The notes under the pieces: generated by a model
Seen by the model: only the letters and a program-made list of their open reading frames with translations
Told to the model about the DNA's origin: nothing
Database searches by the model: none
In this document: piece after piece, positions 57,401 to 64,000 of the stretch
Position numbering within the stretch: the first letter of the stretch is position 1
Layout: each line of letters begins with the position of its first letter
Translations under genes and position numbers: made by a program
Source of the DNA: Yamagishiella unicocca
Taxonomy: Eukaryota > Chlorophyta > Chlorophyceae > Chlamydomonadales > Volvocaceae
Reading direction: 5' to 3'
DNA length: 64,000 bases
Assembly: GCA_003116995.1 (NCBI GenBank)
Contig: BDSL01000078.1
Location: 463,359-527,358, forward strand

Positions 57401-60400
57401 TAAATCCCATGATGTACAGCAGTGCCAAATCAGGCCCAAGATCGATCGAAATGGGATCCAATTAATATTATATATTATTGAACAAAATATGTATAATATT
57501 GCTATACTTTGTCGTACATTCGGGTACTGTACTGCTAAACCCTAAGACTAAATCCCATGATGTACAGCAGTGCCAAATCAGGCCCAAGATCGATCCAAAT
57601 GGGATCCAATTAATATTATATTATATGTCCTAATTATGGGCCAATGGCCAAGAAAAAATATTTTTGGTCCTAGGTTATACTTTTGGCCTCCTGATGGTTT
57701 ATCCATGGTTTCGGGGCCAGTCCCACCCCCAAAAAATATTTTGATGACACCAACTGCCTTGATTTCTTCTCCTGAACAAAATGAGTATAATATTGCTATA
57801 CTTTGTCGTACATTCGGGTACTGTACTGCTAAACCCTAAGACTAAATCCCATGATGTACAGCAGTGCCAAATCAGGCCCAAGATCGATCCAAATGGGATC
57901 CAATTAATATTATAATATTATATGTCCTAATTAAGGGCCAATGGCCAAGAAAAAATATTTTTGGTCCTAGGTTATACTTTTGGCCTCCTGATGGTTTATC
58001 CATGGTTTCGGGGCCAGTCCCACCCCCAAAAAATATTTTGATGACACCAACTGCCTTGATTTCTTCTCCTGAACAAAATGAGTATAATATTGCTATACTT
58101 TGTCGTACATTCGGGTACTGTACTGCTAAACCCTAAGACTAAATCCCATGATGTACAGCAGTGCCAAATCAGGCCCAAGATCGATCCAAATGGGATCCAA
58201 TTATTATAATATTATTGAACCTATACTTTGTCGTACATTCGGTACTGTACTGCTAAACCTAAGACTAAATCCCATGATGTACAGCAGTGCCAATCAGGCC
58301 CAAGATCGATCCAAATGGGATCCAATTAATATTATAATATTATATGTCCTAATTATGGGCCAATGGCCAAGAAAAAATATTTTTGGTCCTAGGTTATACT
58401 TTTGGCCTCCTGATGGTTTATCCATGGTTTCGGGGCCAGTCCCACCCCCAAAAAATATTTTGATGACACCAACTGCCTTGATTTCTTCTCCTGAACAAAA
58501 TGAGTATAATATTGCTATACTTTGTCGTACATTCGGGTACTGTACTGCTAAACCCTAAGACTAAATCCCATGATGTACAGCAGTGCCAAATCAGGCCCAA
58601 GATCGATCCAAATGGGATCCAATTAATATTATAATATTATATGTCCTAATTATGGGCCAATGGCCAAGAAAAAAATATTTTTGGTCCTAGGTTATACTTT
58701 TGGCCTCCTGATGGTTTATCCATGGTTTCGGGGCCAGTCCCACCCCAAAAAATATTTTGATGACACCAACTGCCTTGATTTCTTCTCCTGAACAAATGAG
58801 TATAATATTGCTATACTTTGTCGTACATTCGGGTACTGTACTGCTAAACCCTAAGACTAAATCCCATGATGTACAGCAGTGCCAAATCAGGCCCAAGATC
58901 GATCCAAATGGGATCCAATTAATATTATAATATTATTGAAAAATGAGTATAATATTGCTATACTTTGTCGTACATTCGGGTACTGTACTGCTAAACCCTA
59001 AGACTAAATCCCATGATGTACAGCAGTGCCAAATCAGGCCCAAGATCGATCCAAATGGGATCCAATTAATATTATAATATTATATGTCCTAATTATGGGC
59101 CAATGGCCAAGAAAAAAATATTTTTGGTCCTAGGTTATACTTTTGGCCTCCTGATGGTTTATCCATGGTTTCGGGGCCAGTCCCACCCCAAAAAATATTT
59201 TGATGACACCAACTGCCTTGATTTCTTCTCCTGAACAAAATGAGTATAATTTGCTATACTTTGTCGTACATTCGGGTACTGTACTGCTAAACCCTAAGAC
59301 TAAATCCCATGATGTACAGCAGTGCCAAATCAGGCCCAAGATCGATCCAAATGGGATCCAATTAATATTATAATATTATATGTCCTAATTATGGGCCAAT
59401 GGCCAAGAAAAAAATATTTTTGGTCCTAGGTTATACTTTTGGCCTCCTGATGGTTTATCCATGGTTTCGGGGCCAGTCCCACCCCCAAAAAATATTTTGA
59501 TGACACCAACTGCCTTGATTTCTTCTCCTGAACAAAATGAGTATAATATTGCTATACTTTGTCGTACATTCGGGTACTGTACTGCTAAACCCTAAGACTA
59601 AATCCCATGATGTACAGCAGTGCCAAATCAGGCCCAAGATCGATCCAAATGGGATCCAATTAATATTATAATATTATTGAACAAAATGAGTATAATATTG
59701 CTATACTTTGTCGTACATTCGGGTACTGTACTGCTAAACCCTAAGACTAAATCCCATGATGTACAGCAGTGCCAAATCAGGCCCAAGATCGATCCAAATG
59801 GGATCCAATTAATATTATAATATTATATGTCCTAATTAAGGGCCAATGGCCAAGAAAAAAATTTTTTGGTCCTAGGTTATACTTTTGGCCTCCTGATGGT
59901 TTATCCATGGTTTCGGGGCCAGTCCCACCCCCAAAAAATATTTTGATGACACCAACTGCCTTGATTTCTTCTCCTGAACAAAATGAGTATAATATTGCTA
60001 TACTTTGTCGTACATTCGGGTACTGTACTGCTAAACCCTAAGACTAAATCCCATGATGTACAGCAGTGCCAAATCAGGCCCAAGATCGATCCAAATGGGA
60101 TCCAATTAATATTATAATATCTATACTTTGTCGTACATTCGGGTACTGTACTGCTAAACCCTAAGACTAAATCCCATGATGTACAGCAGTGCCAAATCAG
60201 GCCCAAGATCGATCCAAATGGGATCCAATTAATATTATAATATTATGTCCTAATTATGGGCCAATGGCCAAGAAAAAAATATTTTTGGTCCTAGGTTATA
60301 CTTTTGGCCTCCTGATGGTTTATCCATGGTTTCGGGGCCAGTCCCACCCCAAAAAATATTTTGATGACACCAACTGCCTTGATTTCTTCTCCTGAACAAA

Positions 60401-63400
60401 ATGAGTATAATATTGCTATACTTTGTCGTACATTCGGGTACTGTACTGCTAAACCCTAAGACTAAATCCCATGATGTACAGCAGTGCCAAATCAGGCCCA
60501 AGATCGATCCAAATGGGATCCAATTAATATTATAATATTATATGTCCTAATTAAGGGCCAATGGCCAAGAAAAAATTTTTTGGTCCTAGGTTATACTTTT
60601 GGCCTCCTGATGGTTTATCCATGGTTTCGGGCCAGTCCCACCCCCAAAAAATATTTTGATGACACCAACTGCCTTGATTTCTTCTCCTGAACAAAATGAG
60701 TATAATATTGCTATACTTTGTCGTACATTCGGGTACTGTACTGCTAAACCCTAAGACTAAATCCCATGATGTACAGCAGTGCCAAATCAGGCCCAAGATC
60801 GATCCAAATGGGATCCAATTAATATTATAATATTATATGTCCTAATTATGGGCCAATGGCCAAGAAAAAAATATTTTTGGTCCTAGGTTATACTTTTGGC
60901 CTCCTGATGGTTTATCCATGGTTTCGGGGCCAGTCCCACCCCCAAAAAATATTTTGATGACACCAACTGCCTTGATTTCTTCTCCTGAACAAAATGAGTA
61001 TAATATTGCTATACTTTGTCGTACATTCGGGTACTGTACTGCTAAACCCTAAGACTAAATCCCATGATGTACAGCAGTGCCAAATCAGGCCCAAGATCGA
61101 TCCAAATGGGATCCAATTAATATTATAATATTATTGAACAAAATGAGTATAATATTGCTATACTTTGTCGTACATTCGGGTACTGTACTGCTAAACCCTA
61201 AGACTAAATCCCATGATGTACAGCAGTGCCAAGTCAGGCCCAAGATCGATCCAAATGGGATCCAATTAATATTATAATATTATATGTCCTAATTATGGGC
61301 CAATGGCCAAGAAAAAAATATTTTTGGTCCTAGGTTATACTTTTGGCCTCCTGATGGTTTATCCATGGTTTCGGGGCCAGTCCCACCCCCAAAAAATATT
61401 TTGATGACACCAACTGCCTTGATTTCTTCTCCTGAACAAAATGAGTATAATATTGCTATACTTTGTCGTACATTCGGGTACTGTACTGCTAAACCCTAAG
61501 ACTAAATCCCATGATGTACAGCAGTGCCAAATCAGGCCCAAGATCGATCCAATGGGATCCAATTAATATTATAATATTATATGTCCTAATTATGGGCCAA
61601 TGGCCAAGAAAAAATATTTTTGGTCCTAGGTTATACTTTTGGCCTCCTGATGGTTTATCCATGGTTTCGGGGCCAGTCCCACCCCCAAAAAATATTTTGA
61701 TGACACCAACTGCCTTGATTTTTCTCCTGAACAAAATGAGTATAATATTGCTATACTTTGTCGTACATTCGGGTACTGTACTGCTAAACCCTAAGACTAA
61801 ATCCCATGATGTACAGCAGTGCCAGGCCCAAGATCGATCCAAATGGGATCCAATTAAGAACAAAATGAGTATAATATTGCTATACACATTCGGGTACTGT
61901 ACTGCTAATAAATCCCATGATGTACAGCAGTGCCAAATCAGGCCCAAGATCGATCCAAATGGGATCCAATTAATATTATAATATTATATGTCCTAATTAA
62001 GGGCCAATGGCCAAGAAAAAAATATTTTTGGTCCTAGGTTATACTTTTGGCCTCCTGATGGTTTATCCATGGTTTCGGGGCCAGTCCCACCCCCAAAAAA
62101 TATTTTGATGACACCAACTGCCTTGATTTCTTCTCCTGAACAAAATGAGTATAATATTGCTATACTTTGTCGTACATTCGGGTACTGTACTGCTAAACCC
62201 TAAGACTAAATCCCATGATGTACAGCAGTGCCAAATCAGGCCCAAGATCGATCCAAATGGGATCCAATTAATATTATAATATTATTGAACAAAATGAGTA
62301 TAATATTGCTATACTTTGTCGTACATTCGGGTACTGTACTGCTAAACCCTAAGACTAAATCCCATGATGTACAGCAGTGCCAAGTCAGGCCCAAGATCGA
62401 TCCAAATGGGATCCAATTAATATTATAATATTATATGTCCTAATTATGGGCCAATGGCCAAGAAAAAATATTTTTGGTCCTAGGTTATACTTTTGGCCTC
62501 CTGATGGTTTATCCATGGTTTCGGGGCCAGTCCCACCCCCAAAAAATATTTTGATGACACCAACTGCCTTGATTTCTTCTCCTGAACAAAATGAGTATAA
62601 TATTGCTATACTTTGTCGTACATTCGGGTACTGTACTGCTAAACCCTAAGACTAAATCCCATGATGTACAGCAGTGCCAAATCAGGCCCAAGATCGATCC
62701 AAATGGGATCCAATTAATATTATAATATTATATGTCCTAATTAAGGGCCAATGGCCAAGAAAAAATATTTTTGGTCCTAGGTTATACTTTTGGCCTCCTG
62801 ATGGTTTATCCATGGTTTCGGGGCCAGTCCCACCCCCAAAAAATATTTTGATGACACCAACTGCCTTGATTTCTTCTCCTGAACAAAATGAGTATAATAT
62901 TGCTATACTTTGTCGTACATTCGGGTACTGTACTGCTAAACCCTAAGACTAAATCCCATGATGTACAGCAGTGCCAAATCAGGCCCAAGATCGATCCAAA
63001 TGGGATCCAATTAATATTATAATATTATTGAACAAAATGAGTATAATATTGCTATACTTTGTCGTACATTCGGGTACTGTACTGCTAAACCCTAAGACTA
63101 AATCCCATGATGTACAGCAGTGCCAAATCAGGCCCAAGATCGATCCAAATGGGATCCAATTAATATTATAATATTATATGTCCTAATTATGGGCCAATGG
63201 CCAAGAAAAAATATTTTTGGTCCTAGGTTATACTTTTGGCCTCCTGATGGTTTATCCATGGTTTCGGGGCCAGTCCCACCCCCAAAAATATTTTGATGAC
63301 ACCAACTGCCTTGATTTCTTCTCCTGAACAAAATGAGTATAATATTGCTATACTTTGTCGTACATTCGGGTACTGTACTGCTAAACCCTAAGACTAAATC

Positions 63401-64000
63401 CCATGATGTACAGCAGTGCCAAATCAGGCCCAAGATCGATCCAAATGGGATCCAATTAATATTATAATATTATATGTCCTAATTAGGGCCAATGGCCAAG
63501 AAAAAAATATTTTTGGTCCTAGGTTATACTTTTGGCCTCCTGATGGTTTATCCATGGTTTCGGGGCCAGTCCCACCCCCAAAAAATATTTTGATGACACC
63601 AACTGCCTTGATTTCTTCTCCTGAACAAAATGAGTATAATATTGCTATACTTTGTCGTACATTCGGGTACTGTACTGCTAAACCCTAAGACTAAATCCCA
63701 TGATGTACAGCAGTGCCAAATCAGGCCCAAGATCGATCCAAATGGGATCCAATTAATATTATAATATTATATGTCCTAATTAAGGGCCAATGGCCAAGAA
63801 AAAAATATTTTTGGTCCTAGGTTATACTTTTGGCCTCCTGATGGTTTATCCATGGTTTCGGGGCCAGTCCCACCCCCAAAAAATATTTTGATGACACCAA
63901 CTGCCTTGATTTCTTCTCCTGAACAAAATGAGTATAATATTGCTATACTTTGTCGTACATTCGGGTACTGTACTGCTAAACCCTAAGACTAAATCCCATG
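48419..64000. repeat. AT-rich satellite array, two 149-bp monomers (A and B)
   Basis: Monomer A (149 bp) starts TGAACAAAATGAGTATAATA and ends ATTAATATTATAATATTAT. Monomer B (149 bp) starts ATGTCCTAATTAAGGGCCAA and ends CTGCCTTGATTTCTTCTCC. The array starts inside a partial B and continues past the window end. Spacings between homologous points are multiples of 149 (149, 298, 447, 745, 894), showing one or more A per B. On the left the number of A between B's varies (2,1,2,2,4,2,3,5,2,3); on the right AB dimers dominate. Copies are nearly identical, differing by single substitutions or small indels. A contains GGATCC, ATCGAT and AAACCCTAA; B contains CCTAGG and CCATGG. ORFs of 60-100 codons recur because the repeat is open in several frames; none looks like a gene. 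Confidence 0.97.
53880..55260. repeat. Scrambled, degenerate block within the satellite
   Basis: Regular 149-bp spacing breaks here. A monomer A is cut after GGTACTGTA and joined directly to the interior of B (about 53888). At 54350-54540 short pieces of A and B are shuffled, and near 54690-54800 only fragments remain. Regular order resumes by about 55270 with more small indels than on the left. Confidence 0.8.

Noticed and set aside
48480..64000. Dozens of repeated 60-156 codon ORFs in the array
   Set aside because: They are the same few satellite frames repeated (MGLIWHCC-type and MPNQAQDR-type), often from GTG starts, spanning monomer junctions and breaking with each indel. No coding signal beyond the repeat itself.
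48419..64000. CRISPR-like array
   Set aside because: Monomers are contiguous 149-bp tandem repeats without unique spacers, in a eukaryotic genome.

Overview
This window looks like nuclear DNA of a chlorophycean (Chlamydomonas/Volvox-like, volvocalean) green alga. Genes are GC-rich and cut by many short GT-AG introns. Predicted products are typical of photosynthetic eukaryotes: putative plastid-targeted membrane proteins, a B3 transcription factor and a plant-type ERD2-like receptor. Short tracts of the TTTTAGGG repeat typical of Chlamydomonadales telomeres also occur. No bacterial-style operons, CRISPR arrays or rRNA genes were seen. Gene models were built by hand from splice sites, reading-frame phase and remembered family motifs; no database search was run.

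Region 1 (1-24 kb) is genic. It holds a small glycine-rich single-membrane-segment protein (2018-2678, +) and mitochondrial adrenodoxin/ferredoxin-NADP reductase (10192-5314, -). An intron of the reductase contains an intron-bearing tRNA-Asn and tRNA-Ala only 2 nt apart. Next come a plastid CPBP-like membrane protein (about 10647-14479, +), selenophosphate synthetase SelD (18735-15413, -) and an ERD2/KDEL-receptor-like protein (19048-21812, +). Neighbours alternate between divergent and convergent arrangement: FDXR/CPBP and SelD/ERD2L are head-to-head, CPBP/SelD and ERD2L/importin tail-to-tail.

Region 2 (24-38 kb) holds a large importin-7/8-like nuclear transport receptor (32030-23910, -, about 23 exons). 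Divergent from it is a B3-domain regulator (33813-37631, +) whose C-terminus resembles a reduced AP2 domain.

Region 3 (38-48.4 kb) is repeat-rich. It contains telomere-like tracts, tRNA-like units, a G-rich minisatellite and a 125-bp tandem duplication. It also contains the 3' end of a non-LTR retrotransposon, a 5'-truncated chromovirus flanked by perfect 92-bp direct repeats, an unidentified 154-residue ORF, a decayed DDE transposase and further unidentified ORFs.

Region 4 (48.4 kb to the window end) is a continuous AT-rich satellite array of at least 15.5 kb. It is built from two apparently unrelated monomers, each 149 bp, with higher-order organisation and a telobox-like AAACCCTAA in every intact A monomer. 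It is a candidate centromeric, pericentromeric or subtelomeric block and is the most unusual feature here. The cellular genes are housekeeping or regulatory functions and do not form an obvious joint pathway.
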